Shown piece after piece: positions 8,301-17,113 of a DNA stretch of 64,000 nt. The stretch is from positions 124,001 through 188,000 of the forward strand of contig JADJPF010000024.1 of assembly GCA_016713405.1 (NCBI GenBank), read 5' to 3'. The DNA is from Blastocatellia bacterium (GTDB taxonomy: Bacteria > Acidobacteriota > Blastocatellia > Chloracidobacteriales > JADJPF01). The stretch's first letter is position 1. The number at the start of each line of letters is the position of its first letter. The notes beneath the pieces are model-generated. The model searched no databases. It was given only the letters and a program-made list of their open reading frames with translations, and had not been told where the DNA came from. The position numbers and the translations under genes were made by a program.

Positions 8301-10697
8301 TTATTTAGCAATTAATACTAATACGCCTCTTCCATGTAAGCCATAAACAGTATTTTCACCACCAATAAATGTTTCGCTACCAGGATTTGTAATATTTCCA
8401 TTAGCTTCATTCCAACTAGAACTATCTAGCACACGATACCAATTTTTACCAGTACCGGGCCAAGGTAAGCGAAAGTCTACTAGATTTTGCCAACCATTAT
8501 AAGCAATATAAATAGCACTAGCAGAATCACCAAACTCTGTACCATCCAGACGATAAGCAATTGAGCGGTTATTTGGGTTATCAAAATAAGCTCCATCTGC
8601 TACGCCACCATCAGGTTTAAACCAACGGAGTTGCTCCATAACATTAGAGTTATTGTCTACACCAGAGTAAAAATTCACTGGACGTAGTGAAGGGTGAGCT
8701 TTACGAAAAGCAATCATTTTTTGGCAGAAAGTTTGGAAAGCTGTTTGTGTAGAACTTAGGGTATAGTTAAGCCAATTACCTGGAGAATCTAGGTTATAAG
8801 CATTATTGTTACCTTGTAAAGTGCGTAAAAATTCATCACCACCATTAAAAATAGGAGTTCCAGCACTTAACATTAATAAACTAAATCCTGAGCGAGCCGC
8901 ACGACGTTGATCGGCTAGAACACCATTTTGATCCCAACTATCATTAATACTTGCTCCACCATCTGAAGGGCCAAAAGGCCAAGCTTGATTATTATTTTGG
9001 GTGTTATAGGTGTAAAGATCTTTTAAGGTAAAACCATCATGCACTACTAAGTAATTGACAGAGTTCCAAGGCTTACGGCCATCATCACCAAAAAGGTCTG
9101 AAGAACCAGCAAAACGGCTAGCTAATTGACCTGTAGTTATTGGCTCAAGACCTAATTTATTTTGAGATTTACGGATTGTGTCTCTATAAATTCCGTTCCA
9201 TTCTGACCAGCCAGCAGGATAGTTACCTACTTGATAAGTATTACCACCAACACCATAAGGTTCAGCCATTAGATCAACTCCACTACCACCATTAGCGGGA
9301 CGAGGTGAAAGATCTCTAGCAATACGGTTTAATGCTGTTGCAGGGTTAAGTTTGTCATAATTGAAACAACCATGTTGACAGGTGTTGCCTAAAACAGAAG
9401 CTAAATCAAAACGAAAACCATCTAGTCCCATTTTGTCACGCCAATAAAGTAGGGAATCAACAATTAGATTTTGTGCAATAGGATTTAAGGTATTAAAGTT
9501 ACCTCCAACACCAGTGTTATCCCAAGAATTTTGAAAATCAGCAGTTAGTGAATGATAGGTTGGGTTATCTAAACCTCGCCAAGAAATAATGTTATAGGTG
9601 TTTTTATCTGTAGGGCTATATGCGTAGCCTTCGCCAGTATGGTTATAAACAACATCAATATAGACTTTGATTCCTTGATCATGAAAAGCTTTTACCATGT
9701 CCTTAAATTCACGTGTCGGGCCACCAGGACTTTTATCATAAGCATAACGACGATCAGGCGCAAAAAAATTAAGCGTGACATATCCCCAATAATTATCCCC
9801 ATCTGCATTGCTGTTTGGATTAATATCATTGTTATCATTTGGAGATTCATGTACAGGTAAAAATTCAATTGCAGTAACGCCTAAACTAGCTAAATATGCA
9901 GCCTTCATTGCCGCACCCTTATAAGTACCTCGGTAAGCAGCAGGAATGCTATTATCTTGCTTAGTTAAGCCACGTACATGAACTTCATAAATAACATCAT
10001 CTTTTAATGGACGTGTTGGCTTAACACCAATTCCAGCCGAATTAGCTAAAACATCAGGTGCTAAAACTATGCTTTTTGGTGCTTTTGAACCAGTGTCAAT
10101 ACTACGATAAATCGGGCCAGACGCATAAATTGTTCCATCAGTTTGTGTTGTAGTAACAGGATCATGGCTTATTTCTAAAGTGTAAGGATCGACTAATAGT
10201 TTGTTGGGGTTAAAACGATTTCCATTTGCATCTACATCAGAAATAAAACCTGTAGTAGAACCTTTTGTCCAACTAGAATTGTAAGGCCAGTTTGGGCCCC
10301 AAGCTCTATAACCATAGTAAATTACTCCATTTAGTCCATAGCTATTTTGCAATGTTGATACAGAAGCTGTTTTAGACCAAATATTATCAGTGGAATTTTT
10401 GGTTAATACATATTTTACTTTTTCTTGTGTACCAGTGGCAGAGCTATAAAGATAAACTTCTATTCGAGTTGCACGAGAAGAATAGACACGAAAAGTTATA
10501 TTAGTTTTATTGGCATCATAATAGGCACCTAATTGAGATGGATTAGCCGTAACATTATACTCAGTATTGCCAACACTTTTAATTTTTTGACTATCAGCAC
10601 TTGCTTCTAGCATTAACCAATTAAATGTTGAAATTAAAATAGTTATTAACAATATACATAAAAAGTTTTTACTACTCATTGACCAAGGAAATTTCAT
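8301..10697 (-). CDS. Secreted isoamylase (glycogen/amylopectin debranching enzyme)
   Basis: A 798-residue GH13 isoamylase that cleaves alpha-1,6 branches of glycogen or amylopectin outside the cytoplasm. Residues 1-34 form a signal peptide (ending EASA; a second start, Met7, is possible). Residues about 50-180 are a CBM48-like N-domain, then the catalytic barrel: DVVYNHTGEG (348-357), nucleophile Asp431 in DGFRFDLAS, acid/base Glu479 in DLMAEPYG, and Asp554 in VVHDGFTL. From memory, the sequence is strikingly like the secreted Pseudomonas amyloderamosa isoamylase (for example GYRAWGPNWPY and the SDVDANGxRFNPNK run) rather than cytoplasmic GlgX. No other glycan gene is adjacent. Confidence 0.93.
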   Translation of the reverse strand: MKFPWSMSSKNFLCILLITILISTFNWLMLEASADSQKIKSVGNTEYNVTANPSQLGAYYDANKTNITFRVYSSRATRIEVYLYSSATGTQEKVKYVLTKNSTDNIWSKTASVSTLQNSYGLNGVIYYGYRAWGPNWPYNSSWTKGSTTGFISDVDANGNRFNPNKLLVDPYTLEISHDPVTTTQTDGTIYASGPIYRSIDTGSKAPKSIVLAPDVLANSAGIGVKPTRPLKDDVIYEVHVRGLTKQDNSIPAAYRGTYKGAAMKAAYLASLGVTAIEFLPVHESPNDNNDINPNSNADGDNYWGYVTLNFFAPDRRYAYDKSPGGPTREFKDMVKAFHDQGIKVYIDVVYNHTGEGYAYSPTDKNTYNIISWRGLDNPTYHSLTADFQNSWDNTGVGGNFNTLNPIAQNLIVDSLLYWRDKMGLDGFRFDLASVLGNTCQHGCFNYDKLNPATALNRIARDLSPRPANGGSGVDLMAEPYGVGGNTYQVGNYPAGWSEWNGIYRDTIRKSQNKLGLEPITTGQLASRFAGSSDLFGDDGRKPWNSVNYLVVHDGFTLKDLYTYNTQNNNQAWPFGPSDGGASINDSWDQNGVLADQRRAARSGFSLLMLSAGTPIFNGGDEFLRTLQGNNNAYNLDSPGNWLNYTLSSTQTAFQTFCQKMIAFRKAHPSLRPVNFYSGVDNNSNVMEQLRWFKPDGGVADGAYFDNPNNRSIAYRLDGTEFGDSASAIYIAYNGWQNLVDFRLPWPGTGKNWYRVLDSSSWNEANGNITNPGSETFIGGENTVYGLHGRGVLVLIAK

Positions 10698-10932
10698 ATA
10701 GGTTTTTGCTTCCTTTAAAAAATATTAGTTTTGGGATTAAAGTATTCTCACGTAATTTGTAACTGCGCTAAAAAATACAGCGAAATAAGTTTTTAAGTTT
10801 GAGCGTTAAGAGTTAAGTTATTGATTTAAATAATTTTTATTTGAGGGGCAATAAAAATAAACAGTTTATATCAACTGAAATGTTGATAACAATAGCTCTA
10901 AGATAAAAATACTAAGTATTTTCAGAAGAGCA

Positions 10933-12843
10933 TCAATTATTTTTCTTTTCCTCTAATTCCAACCAACGTTGATAGAGTTGATCAAGTTGATTTTGACGTG
11001 GTTCTAGTTGTTGGCCGAGTTCGGCTAGTTGTTGATGATTTAATCCATAGCTTATAGGATCGCTAAGTTGGAGTTCAAGGGTTTTGATTTCTTCTTCTAA
11101 TGACGCTAGTTGTGTTTCGAGTGCTGTTAATTCTTGTTGTTCTTTATAAGAAAGTCCTTTTCGTGCATTTGCTTTTTTCTCAACAACTTGTGTAGTGGGG
11201 GTTGTTTTAGAAATAGTTTGTTCATTACTAGAAGTAGGGGTGCTATATAACTCTTTGTATAAGCTATAGTTACCAGCATAACGAGTTACTTTAGCCTTTT
11301 CTTCAAAAACTAGCACAGATGTTGCTACTTTATCTAAAAAGAAACGATCATGAGAGACAAATAAAACACAGCCAGGAAAATCTATTAATGCTTGTTCTAA
11401 CCATTGTAAAGTATCAATATCTAAATCATTAGTAGGTTCATCTAAAACTAATAAATTAGTGCTAGTTAAAAGTAATTTAGCTAAAACTAACCGGTTTTTT
11501 TCTCCTCCGCTAAGTGTGTGAATTTTGCTAAGTAATTTATTGCTATCAAACTTAAAATCACTTAAGTAAGATCTAATATTGCGAAACTCTGAACCTACTT
11601 TTATTGTTTCTGCATTTTCAGCTAAATATTTCCAAACCGTCATTTCTCCATCTAAATCTAGACGATCTTGAGCAAAGTAAGCTATTTCAGTGTTTTTACC
11701 CAAGACAATTTTTCCAGATGTAGCAGGAAGCATTCCAATTAAGGTTTTAAGTAGAGTAGTTTTCCCACAGCCATTTGGCCCAACTATTGCTACACGATCT
11801 CCTTTAACCATAATAAAGTCAAGCTCTTTTACTAAAAGTTGTTCTTGAAAATAAACTGTTAATTTTTCTGTTTCTAAAACCGTATTACCTAAGCGTTTAG
11901 TGGAGGATAAGCGGCCTTGGAGTTGATATTCTGCTTCTTGGCGGGCTTTTTCTCTAAGTTCATAAACATTTTGAACACGATATTTTGATTTAGTTCCTCT
12001 AGCTCTAACGCCTTGACGTAGCCAGGCTTCTTCCTTACGAAGCAAATTAAGCAATTTATTTTGTACTTTAGCCGCAGTTTCTTGTTTTTGGGCGCGTTCT
12101 GCTAGGTAATCTGAATAGCCGCCTGTGTAGCTAATGGTTCTACCCCTATCTATTTCTATCATTCGGTCAACTACGTTATCTAAAAAATATCGGTCGTGAG
12201 TAATTAAAAGTAATGCGCCAGAGTAATTATCTAAATATTGTTCTAGCCAAGAAATGGTGTAAGCGTCTAAATGGTTAGTAGGCTCATCTAGAATTAATAA
12301 ATCTGGATTTTGAATTAAGGCACAAGCTAAAGCTACACGTTTACGTTCACCACCACTTAAGTTATTTATTAATTTATCCTCTGCCTTTAAGTCTAAATAC
12401 CCCAAAATAGTATCAATACGATGTTGGTATTGCCAGCCTCCTAATTGTTCTAAGCGTTGTTCTATTAGTTCATGTTGTGGTTGGAGTTTTTTTAGCTCAT
12501 CTTCATCTTGACAATTAGCTATTTGATTATTAATTAATTGATAATCACTAATAACTTGTTGTATTTCGCTAAGACTAGCACTAAGGGTTTGGTTAATAGT
12601 TAGATTAGGGTCAAGTTTTGGTTCTTGAGCTAGTAGCCCTAATTGAATACCTCGACGGATAGAAACGCTACCAGAGGAAGCAGTAAGTTCCCCAGCAATA
12701 ATCTTAAATAGAGTAGTTTTACCAGAACCATTAGCTCCAATAATTCCAACTCTTTCATTAGTATCTATTGCTAGTGTAATGTCTTGTAAGACAGGTTTTA
12801 AGTCATAAGTTTGACTAATTTGGCTTAAACTAAGTAAATTCAT
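10933..12843 (-). CDS. ABC-F family ATPase (Uup/EttA-like)
   Basis: A 636-residue soluble protein with two ABC ATPase domains and no membrane segment. Walker A motifs are at residues 36-44 (GANGSGKTT) and near 354 (GPNGCGKTT); signature motifs are LSGGERKRVALA and LSGGEKNRLVLA; Walker B/D-loops are ILDEPTNHLD and VLDEPTNDLD. A linker of about 80 residues separates the domains, and a coiled-coil tail (about 565-635) follows, as in Uup. ABC-F proteins act on the ribosome (translation factors, ribosome rescue or antibiotic protection) or, for Uup, in genome stability. A second ABC-F gene lies at 59030-60933. Confidence 0.92.
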   Translation of the reverse strand: MNLLSLSQISQTYDLKPVLQDITLAIDTNERVGIIGANGSGKTTLFKIIAGELTASSGSVSIRRGIQLGLLAQEPKLDPNLTINQTLSASLSEIQQVISDYQLINNQIANCQDEDELKKLQPQHELIEQRLEQLGGWQYQHRIDTILGYLDLKAEDKLINNLSGGERKRVALACALIQNPDLLILDEPTNHLDAYTISWLEQYLDNYSGALLLITHDRYFLDNVVDRMIEIDRGRTISYTGGYSDYLAERAQKQETAAKVQNKLLNLLRKEEAWLRQGVRARGTKSKYRVQNVYELREKARQEAEYQLQGRLSSTKRLGNTVLETEKLTVYFQEQLLVKELDFIMVKGDRVAIVGPNGCGKTTLLKTLIGMLPATSGKIVLGKNTEIAYFAQDRLDLDGEMTVWKYLAENAETIKVGSEFRNIRSYLSDFKFDSNKLLSKIHTLSGGEKNRLVLAKLLLTSTNLLVLDEPTNDLDIDTLQWLEQALIDFPGCVLFVSHDRFFLDKVATSVLVFEEKAKVTRYAGNYSLYKELYSTPTSSNEQTISKTTPTTQVVEKKANARKGLSYKEQQELTALETQLASLEEEIKTLELQLSDPISYGLNHQQLAELGQQLEPRQNQLDQLYQRWLELEEKKNN

Positions 12844-13152
12844 AAAATCCTAGAAGTTTTAGAATTGCTATTTTACCGCAATAAGTTAGAAGGTATTTTG
12901 TTTTCATGCAAGCAAATGTAAGTAGACTTTAGGCACAAGTTCGGCTAACTTTAGGCAAACTGAATTAGACGTTAACAACTCATAGTTAATTTGTTGCTGT
13001 TAAAAATACTTATCTTATCTAAATAGAACTAAATAGCTATAAAATTTTTAACCATAAAGTTTGTTTTTATGCTAAAAATATTTTTGCTAATTTCTTGTTA
13101 CCAAATTATTAAAAATTTTAAAGATAAATTAAAGTAGTAGGGATGTAATCAC
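12844..13152. other. Intergenic region between divergent genes
   Basis: About 310 bases between the ABC-F gene (minus) and the PP2C gene (plus), presumably holding both promoters. It is very AT-rich. I see a short repeated TTAGGCA motif near 12929 and 12952 but no operator, RNA or hairpin that I can name. Confidence 0.4.
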
Positions 13153-15033
13153 ATGACGCAATGGGGAGAAAACCAACCTAATGGCTCACCAGGTGGAAAT
13201 ATAGTCCATGTTGTTGGTTTAACAGATGTTGGGCGAGTAAGACAAAACAACGAAGACAATTTTTTGATTGCTGACCTAAATATTAAATATATTCCTAAAG
13301 CCTCACAACTATCACAATTTGCTATTAGCGATCGTGGAACACTTTTGCTTGTTAGTGATGGAATGGGCGGACGTAATGCTGGAGAAGTTGCTAGCCAAGT
13401 TACTGTAGAAGTATTTCAAAATGAACTACTTAACCGTGAGTATAAACAACTTGGTGCTGAAGTATTAGCTGAAATTACAAAGAAAGCTAATTGGGCTATT
13501 TGGTCACGCTCTCAACGTAATGCACAAGAACAAGGAATGGGAGCAACCTTAACAGCTTTATTAATAGAAACCAATCATGCTCATATTGTTCAGGTTGGAG
13601 ACTCACGTGCTTATGTAGTTCGTAATGGACATATTTTTCGCCTTACCAAAGACCAATCAATGGTACAAACTCTTATAGATTCAGGGATTATTCAGCCTGA
13701 AGAGGCAGAAACACATCCTTACCGACATGTTATTTTACAATCTTTAGGTGCAGAACCTACAGTTTACCCTGTTACATCAACAATTGATCTTTATGATGGA
13801 GATCAAATTTTGGTTTGTTCTGATGGGCTTTCTGGAATGCTTCGAGATGAGCTAATGCAGGAATTAATTATGAATGCTCCTACAATAGAAGATGGCTGTC
13901 GTACTTTACTAGACGCAGCTAATGCTCATGGAGGCAAAGATAATATAACTTTGATTTTAGCTTCACTTGAATATGGACAAGAATTTGCAGAATCACAACC
14001 CATAGAAACACCAGCAGTTACAGAGCCAGACTTTGCTCGTACATATTCTTATTTAACACCTACCTCAAAACTACCACCTTCACCAGGAGTTACAGCAGAG
14101 TTTGATAGCTCTTCAGCACCAGCTTTATCAGAAAAAGAAATTACTGCCGAAGTAGAACAAGCCCCACAAGTTGACCTAAACGAAATTTATGCCCCTAATA
14201 CTGGAACTAGAGAGCGCGTCTTGGTACTTTGCGCAAGTCATGAAGATTTACTCTCTTTTGAGTTTATGCTTAAGCCTTATTATGAGGTAATTACTGCAAT
14301 AGATGGTGAAGAAGGTTTAGCTAAAGCAATTACTGAACAACCCCGCTTAATTATTGCTATGGTAGAACTGCCAAAAATTACTGGTATGGGTGTTTGTATA
14401 ACTCTAAGAGGAAACCCACGCTTCCGAAATATTCCTATAATTTTAATTTCTTCTGAATATAGTCAGAAAAAACATATCATCGAAGGTTTAGAAAATGGGG
14501 CAGATGACTATTTAATAATGCCTGTTGATGAAAAAGAAGTTTTGATTAGAATGAAGCCTAGAATTGAACGCGCTAAACAAATGGATACCCTACGTTATGA
14601 AAGTGCTGTCAATGAGGCTAATAGTTTACAACTACAAATGGAAATGGATGCTCTAGCAAAAACTCGCCAGGATATTTTCCAAAATGTTTTGGATGCTGTT
14701 AGTGATGGAATTTTAATTATGGATACTGCTGGATGGGTGACAGCAGTAAATGAAACTTTTGTTAATTTTCATAAAGTTCAACTAGATAATGTTGTAGGTT
14801 TTGGCTATCGTGCATTGCTTAAGAAAATTCAACATATATATGAAAACTCTGACCAACAATTACAACGTTTTATAGAATTAATTAACAACCCTGATATGGT
14901 AGTAGAAGATGAGATAAAGACACGTTTAGAAAAACGAGGAACAAATAAAATTAAGCGTTATAGTTCACCAGTTCGTGATGAGAGTGGAAAAATTTATGGT
15001 CGCCTTTTTGTCTTTCGTAATTTAATGACCTAA
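13153..15033 (+). CDS. PP2C protein phosphatase fused to degenerate receiver and PAS domains
   Basis: A 626-residue cytoplasmic signalling protein. Residues about 18-272 are a PP2C (PPM) Ser/Thr phosphatase domain with its metal-binding acids: the NNEDN box (32-36), SDGMGG (68-73), VGDSRAY (148-154), SDGLSG (223-228) and GGKDN (260-264). A disordered linker (about 275-350) leads to a response-regulator receiver fold (355-472) in which the acidic pair is replaced by Cys-Ala (360-361), the phosphoacceptor Asp by Met403, and the catalytic Lys by Met457. A coiled coil and a PAS domain (about 508-626) follow. Its stop codon overlaps the start of the K+ channel gene, so the two are translationally coupled. 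Confidence 0.9.
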   Translation: MTQWGENQPNGSPGGNIVHVVGLTDVGRVRQNNEDNFLIADLNIKYIPKASQLSQFAISDRGTLLLVSDGMGGRNAGEVASQVTVEVFQNELLNREYKQLGAEVLAEITKKANWAIWSRSQRNAQEQGMGATLTALLIETNHAHIVQVGDSRAYVVRNGHIFRLTKDQSMVQTLIDSGIIQPEEAETHPYRHVILQSLGAEPTVYPVTSTIDLYDGDQILVCSDGLSGMLRDELMQELIMNAPTIEDGCRTLLDAANAHGGKDNITLILASLEYGQEFAESQPIETPAVTEPDFARTYSYLTPTSKLPPSPGVTAEFDSSSAPALSEKEITAEVEQAPQVDLNEIYAPNTGTRERVLVLCASHEDLLSFEFMLKPYYEVITAIDGEEGLAKAITEQPRLIIAMVELPKITGMGVCITLRGNPRFRNIPIILISSEYSQKKHIIEGLENGADDYLIMPVDEKEVLIRMKPRIERAKQMDTLRYESAVNEANSLQLQMEMDALAKTRQDIFQNVLDAVSDGILIMDTAGWVTAVNETFVNFHKVQLDNVVGFGYRALLKKIQHIYENSDQQLQRFIELINNPDMVVEDEIKTRLEKRGTNKIKRYSSPVRDESGKIYGRLFVFRNLMT

Positions 15034-16070
15034 TGAGTGATAGAAAATTAGCTTTACTCGCTGATGACCAATTTTATAGAAAACGTGTAATTACTGCTGC
15101 TATTTTAATGATGGCAGTAGTTTTTTTTGGTGTAATTGGCTATCAACTAATAGAAGGCTGGAATGTTTTTGACTCTCTTTATATGACCATAATTACTTTA
15201 ACTTCTATTGGTTATGGTGAAGTTAATCCACTTACAATTAAGGGACGAGTTTTTACAATCTTTTTAATAGTTACTGGTATTGGTATTATTGGTTATAGCT
15301 TAAGTGTAATAGCTAGTTTTATCATTGAAGGCCAATTAATAGGTTTAATTGGGAGACGTAGAATGCAAAAGGAAATAGAAAAGCTTTCCAACCATTACAT
15401 TTTATGTGGAGTAGGCGAAACAGGTCGATATATTGCAATAGAATTTGCTAAAACTAAAACTCCTTTTGTAATGATAGAATTAGATCCAGAAAAAATAGAA
15501 AGTGTTAAAGATTTAGCTGTTCCATTTATTTTAGGTGATGCTACTAGAGACTCTATATTGGTAAGTGCAGGAATTGAACGCGCTCAAGGTCTTGTTACTG
15601 CACTTCATAGTGATCGGGACAATGTTTTTGTTGTGTTAACTGCTAAAGGTCTAAATAAAAATATTAGAATAGTTTCGCGTGTTGTAGAAAAAGAGTCAGA
15701 ACATAAATTAAAAATTGCTGGTGCTGAAACCGTAGTTGCTCCTAATTATATTGGAGGCTTGAGAATGGCCTCCGTTATGCTACGTCCCGCAGTAGTAAGT
15801 TTTTTGGATGTAATGATGCGCGATCAAAGCTCTACTATTAGGATTGAAGGAGTAAGTTTACCAGTAGGTTCTTCCTTGGTTGGTAATACTCTACGCTATT
15901 CAGATATTGGCCGTAAAACGGGTCTAATAGTTATTGCTATGAAGCGTGTTAATAGTGAGAAGTATATTTATAATCCAAATCCAGATACAAGATTTGAAGC
16001 AGAAGACACTTTAATTGTTATGGGTGATGTTAAACAAATAGAAAGTTTAACTAAATTAGTGGGAAGATAA
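15033..16070 (+). CDS. Potassium channel with RCK (TrkA-N/TrkA-C) domain
   Basis: A 345-residue two-transmembrane K+ channel subunit. TM1 spans about 18-40, the pore loop carries the selectivity filter TSIGYGE (57-63), and TM2 spans about 73-98. An RCK/TrkA-N domain follows with the Rossmann motif GVGETG (126-131) and an acid at the end of the next strand (IELD), then a TrkA-C domain (about 260-340). This is the architecture of Kch/MthK-type channels gated by nucleotides or ions. It overlaps the preceding PP2C-receiver-PAS gene by one base (TAATG), suggesting that phosphatase and channel are made together. Confidence 0.93.
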   Translation: MSDRKLALLADDQFYRKRVITAAILMMAVVFFGVIGYQLIEGWNVFDSLYMTIITLTSIGYGEVNPLTIKGRVFTIFLIVTGIGIIGYSLSVIASFIIEGQLIGLIGRRRMQKEIEKLSNHYILCGVGETGRYIAIEFAKTKTPFVMIELDPEKIESVKDLAVPFILGDATRDSILVSAGIERAQGLVTALHSDRDNVFVVLTAKGLNKNIRIVSRVVEKESEHKLKIAGAETVVAPNYIGGLRMASVMLRPAVVSFLDVMMRDQSSTIRIEGVSLPVGSSLVGNTLRYSDIGRKTGLIVIAMKRVNSEKYIYNPNPDTRFEAEDTLIVMGDVKQIESLTKLVGR

Positions 16071-16071
16071 T

Positions 16072-16115
16072 TTTAGCCAATTTAGCCAAACAGTTTAGCC
16101 AAACAATTTAGCCAA
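16072..16115 (+). repeat. Four short direct repeats of TTTAGCCAA
   Basis: Directly after the channel stop codon the nonamer TTTAGCCAA occurs at 16072, 16081, 16094 and 16107, with spacers of 0, 4 and 4 bases. The last copy runs into the intergenic hairpin element that follows. It looks like local slippage of the left end of that element. Confidence 0.75.
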
Positions 16116-16200
16116 GCCCTAAAGGACTTGGCTATTATCAAATATGCAGCATAGAAGGTTTATTTGTTTTAGCCCTAGAAGGTCTTTTAATAATAGACCT
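16109..16200. repeat. Intergenic hairpin repeat element, copy A
   Basis: A 34-base block (16109-16142) is identical to one at 24238-24271. It forms a hairpin with arms AGCCAAG / CTTGGCT. A second shared half follows at 16171-16200 (AGCCCTAGAAGG, then AATAATAGACCT), whose TAATAG is complementary to the CTATTA of the first half, so the whole element can fold on itself. It sits between convergent genes (channel and SUMF1-like gene), so it may serve as a bidirectional terminator. Confidence 0.75.
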
Positions 16201-16220
16201 GGCTGGTGGGTCTAAAAGGT

Positions 16221-17087
16221 CTAAGGAGCTAACACAACTCTAAAACCTGTAGTTTCTGATCTAACACTTTGTCCATTGCGACTACGAAAAGAGATACGAG
16301 CATATTTTTCCCCACTATTCCATGCTCCACCCCTTTGGACACGGGAGACAGATTCTTCACTTGATTTAACAGGGTTTTCTGCTGGGCTATTTTTATAGAA
16401 TTCTGCATCAAAGAAATCTTCGCACCACTCCCAAATATTTCCAGTCATATCATAAAGGCCAAAAGCATTAGCAGGATAACTTGCTGATTGAATGATAGCT
16501 TTTTTTTCTCCTGCAACGTTGGCTTGGGTTGGATCCCAGGGATTACCCCAGCTAAATTTTACTGATTGCGCACCACCAGCAGCATATTCCCATTCTGCTT
16601 CTGTTGGGAGTCGGTAGGTTTTTTGGGTAATATCTGAAAGCCATTTACAATAAACCTGAGCATCTTCCCAACTTATTGCCATTGCAGGCATATTACTTAC
16701 ACGTTCGCTATTAGTTTCTTGCCATTTTGGATTTTCATAACCTGTAGCTTTAACAAAATCTGCATATTGAGCATTAGTTACTTCTAAACGTCCAATTTCA
16801 AAAGCTTTAAGTGTAACATTATGGCGGGGTTGTTCTTCTTTTGGGATTTCTTCTTCCTGATCACTACCCATCATAAATTGACCGGCAGGAATAGAAATTG
16901 TTTCTGGAATTAAATAATCCTCAAATTTTATCCCATATTTTTCACTAACTTTTGTTAAAGGTTTTTCAAGTGGTGTAACTCGGCGATCATCTCCAGGTTT
17001 ACTCTTTTTACAAGAAAAACTAAAGAATAGTAAAAAAATAGTAAGAAATAAAATAAAGTTTTTTAAGTAAAAATTTTTATTAGCCAT
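16221..17087 (-). CDS. SUMF1/FGE-sulfatase-domain lipoprotein (probably non-catalytic)
   Basis: A lipoprotein with a formylglycine-generating-enzyme-like domain. From the ATG at 17087 (preceded by AAAGGTG) the protein begins with a signal peptide and lipobox ending FSFSC. The domain (about 70-285) has the usual landmarks: IPAGQFMMGSD, EVTNAQYADFV, RLPTEAEWEYAAGG, YDMTGNIWEWCED, VQRGGAW and GFRVV. The cysteine pair used by true formylglycine-generating enzymes after the RGGS/A motif is absent, so it is likely a non-sulfatase member of this superfamily, often used for ligand binding. It is the last gene of a run with the esterase (26 nt gap) and adaptor genes. Confidence 0.85.
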   Translation of the reverse strand: MANKNFYLKNFILFLTIFLLFFSFSCKKSKPGDDRRVTPLEKPLTKVSEKYGIKFEDYLIPETISIPAGQFMMGSDQEEEIPKEEQPRHNVTLKAFEIGRLEVTNAQYADFVKATGYENPKWQETNSERVSNMPAMAISWEDAQVYCKWLSDITQKTYRLPTEAEWEYAAGGAQSVKFSWGNPWDPTQANVAGEKKAIIQSASYPANAFGLYDMTGNIWEWCEDFFDAEFYKNSPAENPVKSSEESVSRVQRGGAWNSGEKYARISFRSRNGQSVRSETTGFRVVLAP

Positions 17088-17113
17088 TTTTTTAACACCT
17101 TTGCTATTACTTT

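Noticed and set aside
16072..16142. A CRISPR array from the TTTAGCCAA repeats
   Set aside because: Repeat units are nine bases with spacers of 0-4 bases; no cas genes are present.
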